From Acetivibrio clariflavus DSM 19732 (GTDB lineage: Bacteria; Bacillota; Clostridia; Acetivibrionales; Acetivibrionaceae): a stretch of DNA of 64,000 bases. The DNA lies in contig NC_016627.1 of the NCBI RefSeq assembly GCF_000237085.1, positions 1,426,001 through 1,490,000 of the forward strand, read 5' to 3'. This document shows positions 40,021-49,829 of this stretch, one piece after another. The notes beneath the pieces are model-generated. The model made no database searches, had not been told where the DNA came from, and saw nothing but the letters and a program-made list of their open reading frames with translations. The translations under genes and the position numbers were made by a program. Each line of letters opens with the position of its first letter. Position 1 is the stretch's first letter.

Positions 40021-40072
40021 TATTTAAAGCGCCTTGGAGTCCGAGGCTTTATTGAGAGACGGGGTGAGTTTT

Positions 40073-41125
40073 ATGGCAATACCTTTGGGAAAAAACAATG
40101 CAGTAACTGTTGTTGACAGAACCCTTTCGGAATTACTATCGAAAAAATATGCCGGGAAGAGGCTTGAGACCGTTTATTTCTGCCGGATTTTAAAGGAAAT
40201 CGGTGTTGACTTGATTGAGATCGATACAAAGTTTTTGGAATCAATTCCAAAGCTTCCGTGCGGTGTTGCCTTTTTGCTGAGAATCAATTCGAAAGAGGAT
40301 GTAATGAGAGCATTTAAAAGCAATGTTAAGTACTGTATTTTCCCTGAAAAAACATTGCAGGATGCTGAGACCGTTAGAAAAGCTAAAAATTTCGGAATAA
40401 AAACAACTGTTGAGGTGAAGGCGGAAAAATTGAGCGATATTGACAGGGTGAAAAATCTCAGCAATTTGGATTTGGTTGATGAAGTAAGGTTGGCAGGTCT
40501 TGATTCAATTTTTGACCCGCTGTGGGTTAATAAGGTTAAAAAACTATCTAAAACCTTAAATAAAGCCATTAACATATGCCCGCAGGATACGTATTACAGT
40601 GCTACGGCCTTAGCTTTGGAGGCAATCATGAGCGGAATAAATTCCATTACGGTGTCTTTTTTGGGATATGGTAAAAGTACCGGTTTGGCCGCATTGGAGG
40701 AAGTAGTAACTGCAACAAAGGTAATTTTGAATACAGAAATGAAATTGGATTTAAGTAAACTTCCTGAAGCGGCACAATACTTTACATTAATTTCGGGGAT
40801 TAAGATACCGGAAAATAAGCCGGTCGTAGGCAAGAGAATATTTGAGTATCAGGCCGGCATACATGCCGACGGAATAGAAAAAGACCCGGAAACTTATGAA
40901 CCCTTTGACCCGTCCATGGTAGGACTGAAGAGGGAACTTACCATCGGCAAACATTCGGGGAAAAGAGCATTACAAAGAAAGCTTGAGGAACTGGGCATAA
41001 TCTGTAAACTTGAAGAAGCGGCTAGAATTTTAAATTATGTCAGGGAAAAGAGTATTCAGTGTAAGAGAGATTTGTTGGATGAGGAGATTCTGGATATATA
41101 CAAAAGTTTACAATTCATCCGGTAG
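40073..41125 (+). CDS. nifV-omega: homocitrate synthase omega subunit NifV-omega
   Basis: A 350-residue HMGL-like TIM-barrel protein. The C-terminal part has YQAGIHADGIEKDPETYEPF, typical of homocitrate/isopropylmalate synthases, and GYGKSTGLAALEE. The N-terminal catalytic TLRDGEQ motif is missing and is supplied by NifV-alpha. Such a split homocitrate synthase is known from C. pasteurianum. Homocitrate is the organic ligand of FeMo-co. ATG 40073 follows GGGGTGA; an open frame back to 40034 has no site. Confidence 0.9.
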   Translation: MAIPLGKNNAVTVVDRTLSELLSKKYAGKRLETVYFCRILKEIGVDLIEIDTKFLESIPKLPCGVAFLLRINSKEDVMRAFKSNVKYCIFPEKTLQDAETVRKAKNFGIKTTVEVKAEKLSDIDRVKNLSNLDLVDEVRLAGLDSIFDPLWVNKVKKLSKTLNKAINICPQDTYYSATALALEAIMSGINSITVSFLGYGKSTGLAALEEVVTATKVILNTEMKLDLSKLPEAAQYFTLISGIKIPENKPVVGKRIFEYQAGIHADGIEKDPETYEPFDPSMVGLKRELTIGKHSGKRALQRKLEELGIICKLEEAARILNYVREKSIQCKRDLLDEEILDIYKSLQFIR

Positions 41126-41140
41126 GGGAGTGGCAAGCTT

Positions 41141-41953
41141 ATGAAAGTAAAAATTGTGGATACAACTTTGAGGGACGGAGAGCAAAGACCCGGAATAGCC
41201 CTTAGGGCATCGGAAAAGATTGATATTGCAAAGATGTTAAGCAATCTTGGAATATACCAGATTGAAGCCGGTATTCCTGCTATGGGCGGAGAGGAAAAGA
41301 AGTATGTGGCAAAATTGATGGAACTGGGTTTAAAAAGTAGAATTTCTGCCTGGAACAGGATGAATATAAAGGATATCAAAGATTCAATGGATTGCATGCC
41401 CCACATAATACACATTTCCATTCCGTCATCGGATATACAGATAAGGAAGAAACTGCAAAAGGACAGAATTTGGGTGGAAGAAAATATGAAAAGGTGCATA
41501 GCCCTTGCAAAAGACAAGGGCTATGAAGTAACTGTAGGTCTGGAAGATGCCTCAAGGGCCGAACCGGAGTTTCTTGCGAAAATTATCGGTATTGCGAGCG
41601 CTATGGGCGTGAAGAGGGTAAGATATGCCGATACCGTTGGTATACTTTACCGGCAAGATATATATGAACGAATAAGGAAAATAAAGAGACAGTTTAAGCG
41701 TATTGATTTGGAAATTCATACTCACAATGACCTTGGAATGGCTGTTTCAAACTCAATAGCGGCTGTTAAAGCAGGGGCAACCTATGTGGACTGCACAATA
41801 GGGGGAATTGGTGAAAGAGCGGGAAACTGTGACTATATTAAATTTATAACTGCTGCTAAAGCTTTTTGCGGACTTATGAACGAAATAGACTTGAAAAAAA
41901 CATTGAAAGTGCAAAATAATATTTTGGGGATGATAAGGCCGGCAGCGTCATAA
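41141..41953 (+). CDS. nifV-alpha: homocitrate synthase alpha subunit NifV-alpha
   Basis: A 270-residue catalytic subunit. It has VDTTLRDGEQRPGIAL at the N-terminus and the metal-binding EIHTHNDLGMA near residue 195, plus GGIGERAGN. It condenses acetyl-CoA with 2-oxoglutarate to homocitrate and needs the omega subunit encoded 15 bp upstream. It ends the nif gene run; a hairpin follows at 42019. Confidence 0.93.
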   Translation: MKVKIVDTTLRDGEQRPGIALRASEKIDIAKMLSNLGIYQIEAGIPAMGGEEKKYVAKLMELGLKSRISAWNRMNIKDIKDSMDCMPHIIHISIPSSDIQIRKKLQKDRIWVEENMKRCIALAKDKGYEVTVGLEDASRAEPEFLAKIIGIASAMGVKRVRYADTVGILYRQDIYERIRKIKRQFKRIDLEIHTHNDLGMAVSNSIAAVKAGATYVDCTIGGIGERAGNCDYIKFITAAKAFCGLMNEIDLKKTLKVQNNILGMIRPAAS

Positions 41954-42018
41954 GTTTAGAAAATTTATTTTTGTACAAAATAAATTTTGTTAAAATTAAC
42001 GAATATGTTAAACTTGTT

Positions 42019-42050
42019 TTAAGGTTATTATAGGTTTATAATAACCTTAA
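42019..42050 (+). terminator. hairpin after nifV-alpha
   Basis: TTAAGGTTATTATA (42019-42032) and TATAATAACCTTAA (42037-42050) form a perfect 14-bp stem with loop GGTT, then AATTTAGATTTT. A weak terminator or attenuator between nif and nadE. Confidence 0.65.
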
Positions 42051-42083
42051 AATTTAGATTTTAATATATTCGGGTGATTATAT

Positions 42084-44006
42084 ATGGAATACGGTTTCGT
42101 AAGAGTGGGAGCTGCAGTTCCTAAAATGAAGGTAGCCAACTGCGAATACAATTGTTCCAGGATTGTTGATTTAATTAAAAGAGCAGATAAGGAAAAGGTA
42201 AAGTTTTTGGTATTTCCGGAACTTTGCATAACATCTTACAGCTGCGGTGATTTGTTTCATCAGGACATACTTTTGAAAGAAGCTTTAAGACAGCTGGAAA
42301 ATGTACTGAAGGATACTAAAGATACCGATTTGATTGCAATTCTTGGGATGCCCGTAAGTTTGAACAATCAATTGTTCAACTGTTCTGTTGTAATTCAGTC
42401 GGGCAAAATTTTAGGAGTTGTACCCAAAACTTTTATACCCAACTACAGTGAATTTTATGAAGAGAGATGGTTTTCTTCGGGAAATAAGGCTTTGGTTGAT
42501 ACTATAAACATTTGCGGACAAAGTGTGCCTTTTGGTATTGATCTTTTGTTTGAAGACAGTCAAAACAGTGATTTGTGTTTCGGCATAGAGATATGTGAGG
42601 ATTTGTGGGTGCCCATACCTCCAAGTTCCTATCAGTGTATGAACGGTGCCACTCTGATTTTTAATCCTTCTGCAAGTAACGAGATAATAGGCAAGTATGA
42701 GTATAGAAAAGAGCTTGTAAGGCAGCAGTCGGCACGGTGTATTTGCGGTTATGTGTATACTTCCTCCAATGTAAACGAGTCCACCACCGATGTTGTTTTC
42801 GGAGGACATGCCATGGTTGCTGAGTACGGCTCACTTCTTTGTGAGTCGGAAAGATTTTTGGACGATGATCAGCTTATTTATTCCGAAATTGACCTTCAAA
42901 AGCTGATAAACGACAGAAGGAAGAACACCAGCTTTATGGAGGGTGTCGTTGATAAAAAATACAGAAGAATTTTCTTTAATCAAAAAGAAAGTGAGTGCAT
43001 GGAACTGACAAGATATGTTCCTGCCTATCCCTTTGTGCCTTCCAATTCCGCAAACAGGGATTTAAGATGTAAAGAAATATTCTCCATTCAGACCAGCGCC
43101 CTGGCAAAAAGGATAAAGCACACAGGGTTAAAGTATTCGGTTATCGGTATTTCAGGCGGATTGGATTCCACACTGGCATTGCTTGTAACTGCAAAAACCT
43201 ATGAACTTTTGGGAATTTCGCCGGAGAATATTATAGCTGTTACAATGCCGGGATTCGGGACTACCGACACTACCTACACCAATGCCATGGATCTCATGAA
43301 GGCAATGAAGGTAAGTATTAGGGAAATCAATATAAAAGACGCATGTCTTCAGCATTTTAAAGATATCGGTCACGATGTCAATATCCATGATGTTACCTAT
43401 GAGAATGTTCAGGCAAGAGAGCGTACCCAGATTCTTATGGACCTTGCCAACAAACTCGGCGGCCTGGTTATAGGTACCGGTGATCTTTCGGAACTAGCAT
43501 TGGGTTGGTGCACCTATAACGGAGACCATATGTCCATGTATTCGGTAAACTGCAGTATTCCAAAGACACTGGTAAAACACCTTGTCAGATGGGTCGCTGA
43601 AAATATGGTGGACAAGAATGTAAGGGATATATTGTTTAGAATACTGGATACTCCCATTTCACCGGAGTTGCTTCCGCCCAGCGCTGAAGGTGAAATTAAG
43701 CAAAAAACCGAAGATATTGTCGGTCCCTATGAACTGCATGATTTCTTTATGTATCATATGATAAGATATGGTGCGCCGCCAAAGAAGATTTCCTTCCTTG
43801 CTCAGAAAGCTTTTGAAGGCAAGTATTCGAAAGATGAGATCAATAAATGGCTCAAGGTTTTTATAAAGAGATTTTTCTCGCAGCAGTTTAAGAGGTCCTG
43901 CCTCCCGGACGGACCTAAAGTCGGAACCATAAGCCTGTCCCCAAGGGGCGACTGGCGTATGCCCAGTGATGCAGATTCTAAAGAGTGGCTTGAGGAAGTT
44001 GAATAA
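42084..44006 (+). CDS. nadE: glutamine-dependent NAD+ synthetase
   Basis: A 640-residue two-domain enzyme. Residues 1 to about 300 are a nitrilase-type glutaminase with the Glu-Lys-Cys triad (VFPELCITS, VPKTFIPNY, GIEICEDLW). Residues about 330-640 are the ATP pyrophosphatase synthetase (GISGGLDSTLAL, GTGDLSELALGW). It amidates deamido-NAD to NAD using glutamine. It follows the nif genes on the same strand by 130 bp with a hairpin between; it may be a housekeeping gene that simply lies there, or supply NAD under nitrogen-fixing growth. Confidence 0.95.
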   Translation: MEYGFVRVGAAVPKMKVANCEYNCSRIVDLIKRADKEKVKFLVFPELCITSYSCGDLFHQDILLKEALRQLENVLKDTKDTDLIAILGMPVSLNNQLFNCSVVIQSGKILGVVPKTFIPNYSEFYEERWFSSGNKALVDTINICGQSVPFGIDLLFEDSQNSDLCFGIEICEDLWVPIPPSSYQCMNGATLIFNPSASNEIIGKYEYRKELVRQQSARCICGYVYTSSNVNESTTDVVFGGHAMVAEYGSLLCESERFLDDDQLIYSEIDLQKLINDRRKNTSFMEGVVDKKYRRIFFNQKESECMELTRYVPAYPFVPSNSANRDLRCKEIFSIQTSALAKRIKHTGLKYSVIGISGGLDSTLALLVTAKTYELLGISPENIIAVTMPGFGTTDTTYTNAMDLMKAMKVSIREINIKDACLQHFKDIGHDVNIHDVTYENVQARERTQILMDLANKLGGLVIGTGDLSELALGWCTYNGDHMSMYSVNCSIPKTLVKHLVRWVAENMVDKNVRDILFRILDTPISPELLPPSAEGEIKQKTEDIVGPYELHDFFMYHMIRYGAPPKKISFLAQKAFEGKYSKDEINKWLKVFIKRFFSQQFKRSCLPDGPKVGTISLSPRGDWRMPSDADSKEWLEEVE

Positions 44007-44158
44007 TTAGTTGACTTTTAAATTCTTAGTTACGATGGAGAAATAATAAAATGTAGACATATGATATTATTTGTTTGATTTTTATATAGTGCTTTCTTTT
44101 GGGTTATAACTTACAGATAATTATCTAAAGAATCCAAATTTTTACACAAATCTCAATA

Positions 44159-44375
44159 AAAATATGCTACAGATAAAAACATCAGTTTAAATAATGCAAG
44201 ACGCATATATGATGAAGTAAATAATGTTGAAAATAATAAGATTGAGGAAATCGCTCTATCACTTGCTGATGAAATTAGCTATTTTAAAAGGATAAGATCC
44301 TTTGTCCTGGTTGTCAATGATGAAAGCAAAGACCGTGTTGTGCACACCATTGATAGCCAGGATAAATGGTCTTAG
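44159..44375 (+). pseudogene. gene remnant without start, unknown
   Basis: An open frame without any usable start encodes a protein-like piece (NARRIYDEVNNVENNKIEEI, then ALSLADEIS and VVNDESKDRVVHTI), ending at TAG 44373-44375. It is not recognised. It lies next to IS elements, so it is probably debris. The rest of 44007-44640 shows no gene. Confidence 0.35.
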
Positions 44376-44644
44376 AGATTCGTTAAGGGGCTAAGGGGAA
44401 CTGGAAGCAAAATGGTTGACTGAAGATGTGGAAATAATTAATTGATAATGCTATTAAGGAAGTTGTAAGTTTTTGAAAAAATATATAAGCAATGTGTTAC
44501 ACTTATTGAGATTTATTATTGAGATTGCTTTCTGAAACTATAAAATTATCAAAGTAGTATCTTGAACATTAAAACATATTAATATAACTAAAATAAAAGG
44601 GAAAATGGTTAATATAAAACTATTAACGCTACTGTTAAAAAGAA

Positions 44645-45995
44645 GATGAGGATGTAAAAAAATTTGTGTATAGATGATTGAATGTTCTCCTTCTTGGCAA
44701 GGATTAATAATAATAAAAGCTAAGGAGGAGAACTTTATGTCAACGTTAACAAAAGAACAAATCAAACAATTAGTTCGGGAAAATAATTTCCAAAGTGTAT
44801 CTGATATTAATGAATATCTTAAAGACATTTTTAAAGATATAATACAAGAACTTTTAGAAGCAGAACTTGAAGCAAAATTAGGATATGCTAAAGATGATGT
44901 AGAAAATAAAAAAACTGATAATAGTCGTAACGGTTATACGCCTAAAAAAATAAAAAGTGAGTTTGGAGAAATTGATATACAAGTACCAAGAGATCGTAAA
45001 GGCGAATTTCAACCTAAAATTATTCCTAAATATCAACGTAATGTTTCTGGAATTGAAGAAAAAGTTATAGCTTTATATGCAAGAGGAATGTCTACAAGGG
45101 ATATCAGTCAACAAATTGAAGAACTTTATGGTTTTAGCCTATCAGCAGAGATGGTTAGTAAGATTACTGATAGAATTGCTCCAGAGATTAAGGAATGGCA
45201 ACAAAGACCTCTTGAACCTATATACTCTTTTGTTTTTATGGATGCAATACACTATAAAGTTAAGGACGACGGAAGAATAATAAACAGGGCAGCTTATGTT
45301 GTTCTAGGTGTTACTATTGATGGATATAAGGATATTTTAGGGATCTGGATTGGTGACAATGAATCCTCAAAGTTTTGGCTTGGTGTACTGAATGACCTTA
45401 AAAATAGAGGAGTACAGGATGTTTTAATTTTTTGTGTTGATGGACTTACCGGACTTAAGGAAGCCATAAATGCTGCATATCCAAAATCTGAAGTGCAGCG
45501 TTGCATAATACATCAGCTGAGAAATTCTTTTAAGTATGTGCCATACAAAGACCTAAAAGCATTTAGTAATGATTTCAAAGAAGTATATCATGCTATTAAT
45601 GAAGAAATAGCATTAGAAAAACTTTATGAACTTAAAGAAAAGTGGGGAAAGGAATATCCTTTTGCAATACGTAGTTGGGAAAATAACTGGGATGTTATAA
45701 GTCCATTTTTCAAATTTCCAGAAGAAATACGAAAAATAATTTATACTACAAATATAATTGAAGGACTACATCGTCAGTTTCGTAAGGTCACAAAAACAAA
45801 AACAATATTTCCAACAGACAGTTCACTAGAAAAGATTTTATATTTAGCATCAATGAATGTAGTAAAAAAATGGACACAACGTTACAAAAACTGGGATAGA
45901 GTACTTAGCCAATTGGTAATCCAATATCCAGGTAGGCTGGAAGAGTATATTTAAGAGCATTCACCCCCACCGCCCTCAAGGGCTCATCCTCATCG
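44645..45995. mobile_element. IS256-family insertion sequence (ends approximate)
   Basis: Around the transposase the ends share GATGAGGATG at 44645-44654 and its inverse CATCCTCATC at 45986-45995, and further in TGAATGTTCT on the left mirrors AGAGCATTCA on the right. The spacing between the two blocks differs by about 3 bp. No target duplication was identified, so the exact ends are tentative. Confidence 0.7.
44737..45954 (+). CDS. IS256/Mutator-type transposase
   Basis: A 405-residue DDE transposase. N-terminal LEAELEAKLGYAKDD and NSRNGYTPKKIKSEFGEI, central VPRDRKGEFQPKIIPKYQRN, DAIHYKVKDDGRI and the conserved FCVDGLTGLKEAINAAYP are all typical. C-terminal TTNIIEGLHRQFRKVTKTK is the family signature. 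ATG 44737 follows AAGGAGGAG. It is full length, so possibly active. Confidence 0.93.
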   Translation: MSTLTKEQIKQLVRENNFQSVSDINEYLKDIFKDIIQELLEAELEAKLGYAKDDVENKKTDNSRNGYTPKKIKSEFGEIDIQVPRDRKGEFQPKIIPKYQRNVSGIEEKVIALYARGMSTRDISQQIEELYGFSLSAEMVSKITDRIAPEIKEWQQRPLEPIYSFVFMDAIHYKVKDDGRIINRAAYVVLGVTIDGYKDILGIWIGDNESSKFWLGVLNDLKNRGVQDVLIFCVDGLTGLKEAINAAYPKSEVQRCIIHQLRNSFKYVPYKDLKAFSNDFKEVYHAINEEIALEKLYELKEKWGKEYPFAIRSWENNWDVISPFFKFPEEIRKIIYTTNIIEGLHRQFRKVTKTKTIFPTDSSLEKILYLASMNVVKKWTQRYKNWDRVLSQLVIQYPGRLEEYI

Positions 45996-46063
45996 CCGGA
46001 TGGGCTAGACCTCACAAAATTAAAAATATAGGTTTAAAAGGCTAATACTGACCATTATAAATG

Positions 46064-46119
46064 ATTATTGCCAGATTTAATCAAGTTTATGTATAAAACT
46101 TAACAAATCCGGCAATAAT
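46064..46119. repeat. large hairpin between the two IS elements
   Basis: ATTATTGCCAGATTT (46064-46078) is the inverse of AAATCCGGCAATAAT (46105-46119) with one mismatch, with an inner AAGTTT/AAAACTT stem. It may be a terminator or an old element end; the surrounding 46000-46240 has no gene. Confidence 0.5.
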
Positions 46120-46286
46120 ATATAATGAAAAGGCAATAAAAAACAATATTCTGTAAACCTTGTCAACTAAAATTTACTTGCTAAAGAAGGATTACATAAA
46201 TTATGATACACAAAATTACTTACATTCCCATTATTTCCTCAGTTATGAAAAAATTTTTCCCCAGGCACCGGTGAGGAATTTTTATG

Positions 46287-47015
46287 TTAACCTTGTCTGA
46301 TTAATGAGTTTTTCATTCTCTCACTCTCACCATTAAAAATTAGCAAGTGACAATGATGTAGCAGCCTGTCTATGAGTGCTCCTGTCATTTGTTCATCATA
46401 GAGTACATTAGTCCATCTTGAAAATTCTATGTTGGTTGTGATGATTATGCTCTTTCTCTCATAGCATTCAGATATTATCTCAAATAAAAGCTGTGAACCA
46501 TCTCTGTCTAGAGGAATATACCCCCATTCATCAAATATCAAAAGATCATTTTTCATAATTTGCTTGATAAAACCAGAGAGTTCTTTGGCTTTCTTTGCCT
46601 CTGAAAGCTTGTTTACTAAAGCAGCTGTCCTGAAAAACTTTACTGATTTACCTAACTTACATGCTTCTATACCTATAGCTGTCGCTAAATGAGTTTTTCC
46701 AGTTCCCACATTTCCATAAAATACTAGATTACTCTTATCTTTTATAAATTCACATTTTCTCAGATAATCAATATTTATGCTCGCAGGAACAGTTACTTCG
46801 TCAAATTTAAATACTTCCAAGGATTTCATTGTATAAAATCCTGCATTCTTTATTAGCCTATTTTGTCTGGTCTTTTCTCGGTGTTCTATCTCAAGTTTCA
46901 ATAACTTGAGTAAGTATTCCTGATGACTGTCCGCAGTTACTTTTTGGCTGTTTTCCACCATGTTTTGACTAATTTTTAATGCTTTACAGCAATCTGCTAT
47001 TTCATGACTTAGCAT
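46287..47015 (-). CDS. istB: IS21-family transposition helper ATPase IstB
   Basis: A 242-residue DnaC-like AAA+ ATPase. The P-loop is YGNVGTGKTHLA, Walker B is LLIFDEWGYIPLD, and DRLLHHCHL near the end is typical of IstB. It works with IstA to select and activate target DNA. Its start overlaps the istA end by 7 bp on the same strand. Confidence 0.95.
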   Translation of the reverse strand: MLSHEIADCCKALKISQNMVENSQKVTADSHQEYLLKLLKLEIEHREKTRQNRLIKNAGFYTMKSLEVFKFDEVTVPASINIDYLRKCEFIKDKSNLVFYGNVGTGKTHLATAIGIEACKLGKSVKFFRTAALVNKLSEAKKAKELSGFIKQIMKNDLLIFDEWGYIPLDRDGSQLLFEIISECYERKSIIITTNIEFSRWTNVLYDEQMTGALIDRLLHHCHLLIFNGESERMKNSLIRQG

Positions 47016-48529
47016 AAGCTACCACCTGCTTCCCTTATCAAAGCATCATATGCAGAAACATCGGTAACAACCTTTTTAAGTTTTGGTATACCCTCTGGTA
47101 CTCTAGCAGGTTTTAGATCAAGTTCAGGAGTATTTAACCTGCTAAAAAGAGCTGTCAAACTATCTGCATCCGCTGCTCCATACAAAAGAGCTTCTCTTAC
47201 TGCTTTTACTGCTGTTTCAAAGTTTGACTTCTCACAAATTGTTGCTATGGTTTGAAGAATTTTTCCCTTTTCAGATTTCGAACAAGTTTCCATATACTCC
47301 TTCATAGGATGCGGTAACATATTATATATTCCACTATATTTCAATGCTCCAGGTCTTTTGGCTAGAGTATTAAGGTAGGGAAGCCATTGCATGCTCTCCT
47401 GCTTAGTATCACCATATAGTCGAGTATGTTTAATTGTTTCTCTGTAGTTTTCATCAAGGATAATCACCTCATTAGCTGTTATCCTGATATTAATTTTTTC
47501 ATTTGCATATTTAGGAGATGTAGAATATTCGTGGATTCCATTATTTAGTGTAAATTTCCCATACCCGTTTGTTTTTACGGTTAAATATTTTCCTGTATCA
47601 AATTCTACAGTTGGTAGTGGTATTAATGATTTTCTATCTTCAATATGCAATTCTGATATTTTCATTTCTTTTCGATAATGTTCTCTATCTGCATCATTAT
47701 CACATTTTATTAAAAGCTCTTTATTGAATTCTTCCAGATTAGTTATTTTAGGTATAGGAACAAACATGTTCCTTCTGTGATATCCCACTTTTGACTCAAC
47801 TGATCCCTTCTCATGACCAGAGTTAGGATTGCAAAACACAGCTTCAAAGTTGTAGTGTTCTTTAAACCTCAAAAAATCATCTGTTAAATCTCTATCGCCC
47901 CCTTTTAATACTTTTGCAACTATAGTGCTAGCATTATCAAACCATATCCTATAGGGTACTCCATGAATATGTTTAAATATATTGATAAGTCCTTCAAAAA
48001 GACATTCCTGATTTTGCCCCTTGAAAAGCTGAGTATATCCTTGATTGCTGTATGGGAATGAAATATTTATGTAGTAACCATTGTATAGTCTACCGTTTAG
48101 ATAAAAGTCTGCTTCACCAAAGTCTACCTGAGCTTCTCCTGGCTTATGTTCCAAAGGCAGGTACCCATCTGATTTTGCATATATTTCTTTTTTCCTCCTT
48201 CTAACATAATTTGATACTGTCTTGTAACAACAATCAAATTCATCTTTATATATTTCAGTTAATCTTTCAAAAATACGTTTTGCAGTATGTCTCTGTTTTC
48301 TTCTTGCTGTCTTATCTTCCATAAGCCACTTGTCTATGGTATCCTTAAAAGGTTTAAGTTTTTCTGGCCTTCCTCTTTTTACAATTTTATCAATGGGATC
48401 CTCATTCCAATCTGTCTTATCAATATACTTTCTGATAGTTTTTCTATCAAAGTTGGTTTCCCTAGAAATTTGACTAATGCTTATACCTTGTTCATAATAC
48501 ATTTTTCTGATATGATTTTTTTGAGTCAT
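47009..48529 (-). CDS. istA: IS21-family transposase IstA
   Basis: A 506-residue transposase. The N-terminal helix-turn-helix reads GISISQISRETNFDRKTIRKY; the retroviral integrase core has EAQVDFGEADF, IWFDNASTIV and NSGHEKGSVESKVGYHRRN, holding the DDE residues. ATG at 48527-48529 is chosen because GGAGG lies 9 nt upstream; the open frame continues 78 bp further. It appears intact. Confidence 0.94.
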   Translation of the reverse strand: MTQKNHIRKMYYEQGISISQISRETNFDRKTIRKYIDKTDWNEDPIDKIVKRGRPEKLKPFKDTIDKWLMEDKTARRKQRHTAKRIFERLTEIYKDEFDCCYKTVSNYVRRRKKEIYAKSDGYLPLEHKPGEAQVDFGEADFYLNGRLYNGYYINISFPYSNQGYTQLFKGQNQECLFEGLINIFKHIHGVPYRIWFDNASTIVAKVLKGGDRDLTDDFLRFKEHYNFEAVFCNPNSGHEKGSVESKVGYHRRNMFVPIPKITNLEEFNKELLIKCDNDADREHYRKEMKISELHIEDRKSLIPLPTVEFDTGKYLTVKTNGYGKFTLNNGIHEYSTSPKYANEKINIRITANEVIILDENYRETIKHTRLYGDTKQESMQWLPYLNTLAKRPGALKYSGIYNMLPHPMKEYMETCSKSEKGKILQTIATICEKSNFETAVKAVREALLYGAADADSLTALFSRLNTPELDLKPARVPEGIPKLKKVVTDVSAYDALIREAGGSLC

Positions 48530-48637
48530 TGATAGCATCCTCCAGTTCCTCCTTGTAAAAAGATTGGTCTCTAATACAAGGATAAATTTAAATGGTGGTG
48601 CCTTCAATGGCTTTTTTCATTTCTGAGGATTTATTAA

Positions 48638-49021
48638 TTGCAAAAGTGGGGAATTTTTTTTCACTTTTGCCCATTTATATTTTACATTAAACACTTATCC
48701 GGGTTGTTTGTTCTTACAATAAATAAAAGAAAAAGAGAAATAGCAATTTGTTTAGCACTTGGGGCAAATAAAAATGTTGTTTATTATGAAATTATATTAG
48801 AAATGGGCATAATTGCTTTTCTAGGTACATTATTAGGAATTCTGGGAAGTCTTATTTTGCTCTTAAGAGGATTTGAAATAGCAACTGTTGTAGTGTTTCC
48901 AAACAGTATAGTTATAGCAGCATTGTTCGGATTGTCTGTTTTTTCTGTAATTATTTCAAGCATACCGGTTTTGATTAGCATAAAAAAATTAATGCCAATT
49001 GAAATATTAAGATCTGCATAG
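48638..49021 (+). pseudogene. ABC transporter permease, C-terminal fragment cut by IS21
   Basis: A FtsX/MacB-type permease tail of about 110 residues (NKRKREIAICLALGANKNVV, then two or three hydrophobic helices, ending KKLMPIEILRSA). The upstream part is missing; the frame runs into the IS21 end near 48660, where the reading becomes non-homologous. It sits 35 bp before an intact ATPase gene, so an efflux or bacteriocin-type ABC system has been broken here. Confidence 0.8.
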
Positions 49022-49056
49022 GAAACATCAACAAAAATAATTAAATGGGGGTTAGT

Positions 49057-49719
49057 ATGATTGAACTAAAAAACATATCAAAGTCATATAAAGGAAAAGG
49101 AGTGTTTACTAGAGCTTTGGTTAATGTTTCTTTGAGAGTTGAGCCTGGTGATTTTATTGCTATAATGGGAAGATCCGGATCAGGGAAAACAACATTATTG
49201 AATATATTAGGCTGTATGGATAGATTTGATGAAGGTGAGTATTTATTTGATAATGTAAACATTCATAAATATCGTGAAAAAGAGCTGGCAAATTTCCGTA
49301 ATAAAAACATTGGTTTTATATTCCAAGCTTTTAACTTAATAAATGATATGACTGCTGTTGAAAATGTTGAATTACCAATGGGGTTTGCCGGATTAAATAG
49401 TAGGGAAAGAAGAACAAATGCTATGAAACTGTTAGATGATGTGGGACTTAAAGATAAAGCCTTCAACAAGCCGTTGGAATTATCTGGAGGGCAACAGCAA
49501 AGAGTTGCAATAGCAAGGGCATTAGCTAATAATCCTAAGATAATTTTAGCTGATGAGCCAACTGGAAATTTAGATGAAGAGTCCGGATTTCAGATAATGG
49601 ACCTATTGAAAAATTTAAATAATCAAAAAAAGGTTACGATTATAATGGTAACACATGATGAACAAATAGCTAAGTATGCAGATAGGATTGTCTATATGAG
49701 AGATGGGGTTTTATTATAA
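49057..49719 (+). CDS. ABC transporter ATP-binding protein, MacB/LolD type
   Basis: A 220-residue ATPase. Walker A is GRSGSGKTTLL, the Q-loop region is GFIFQAFNL, the signature LSGGQQQRVAIARAL, Walker B IILADEPTGNLD, and the H-loop VTHDEQ. This subclass works with FtsX-type permeases in lipoprotein release, peptide efflux or resistance. ATG 49057 follows GGGGG. Its permease partner just upstream is truncated by IS21, so the system is probably non-functional unless another permease exists. Confidence 0.93.
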   Translation: MIELKNISKSYKGKGVFTRALVNVSLRVEPGDFIAIMGRSGSGKTTLLNILGCMDRFDEGEYLFDNVNIHKYREKELANFRNKNIGFIFQAFNLINDMTAVENVELPMGFAGLNSRERRTNAMKLLDDVGLKDKAFNKPLELSGGQQQRVAIARALANNPKIILADEPTGNLDEESGFQIMDLLKNLNNQKKVTIIMVTHDEQIAKYADRIVYMRDGVLL

Positions 49720-49829
49720 AGAAATTGACTCTATCATAAATTTATATGTATAAGAGAAGGAAAGTTTGTTAATAAAATTTTCGGTTTACTATTTATTCTA
49801 AATTTTGTTAAATTATATTTAACTTTAAA

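Larger units (their letters stand above)
46245..48663. mobile_element. IS21-family insertion sequence (ends approximate)
   Basis: The istA-istB pair on the minus strand is framed by TGAAAAAATTTTTCCCC at about 46245 and the roughly inverse GGGGAATTTTTTTTCA ending at about 48663; IS21 elements start with TG and end with CA. The element interrupts an ABC permease gene on its right side. No clear target duplication, so ends are tentative. Confidence 0.65.
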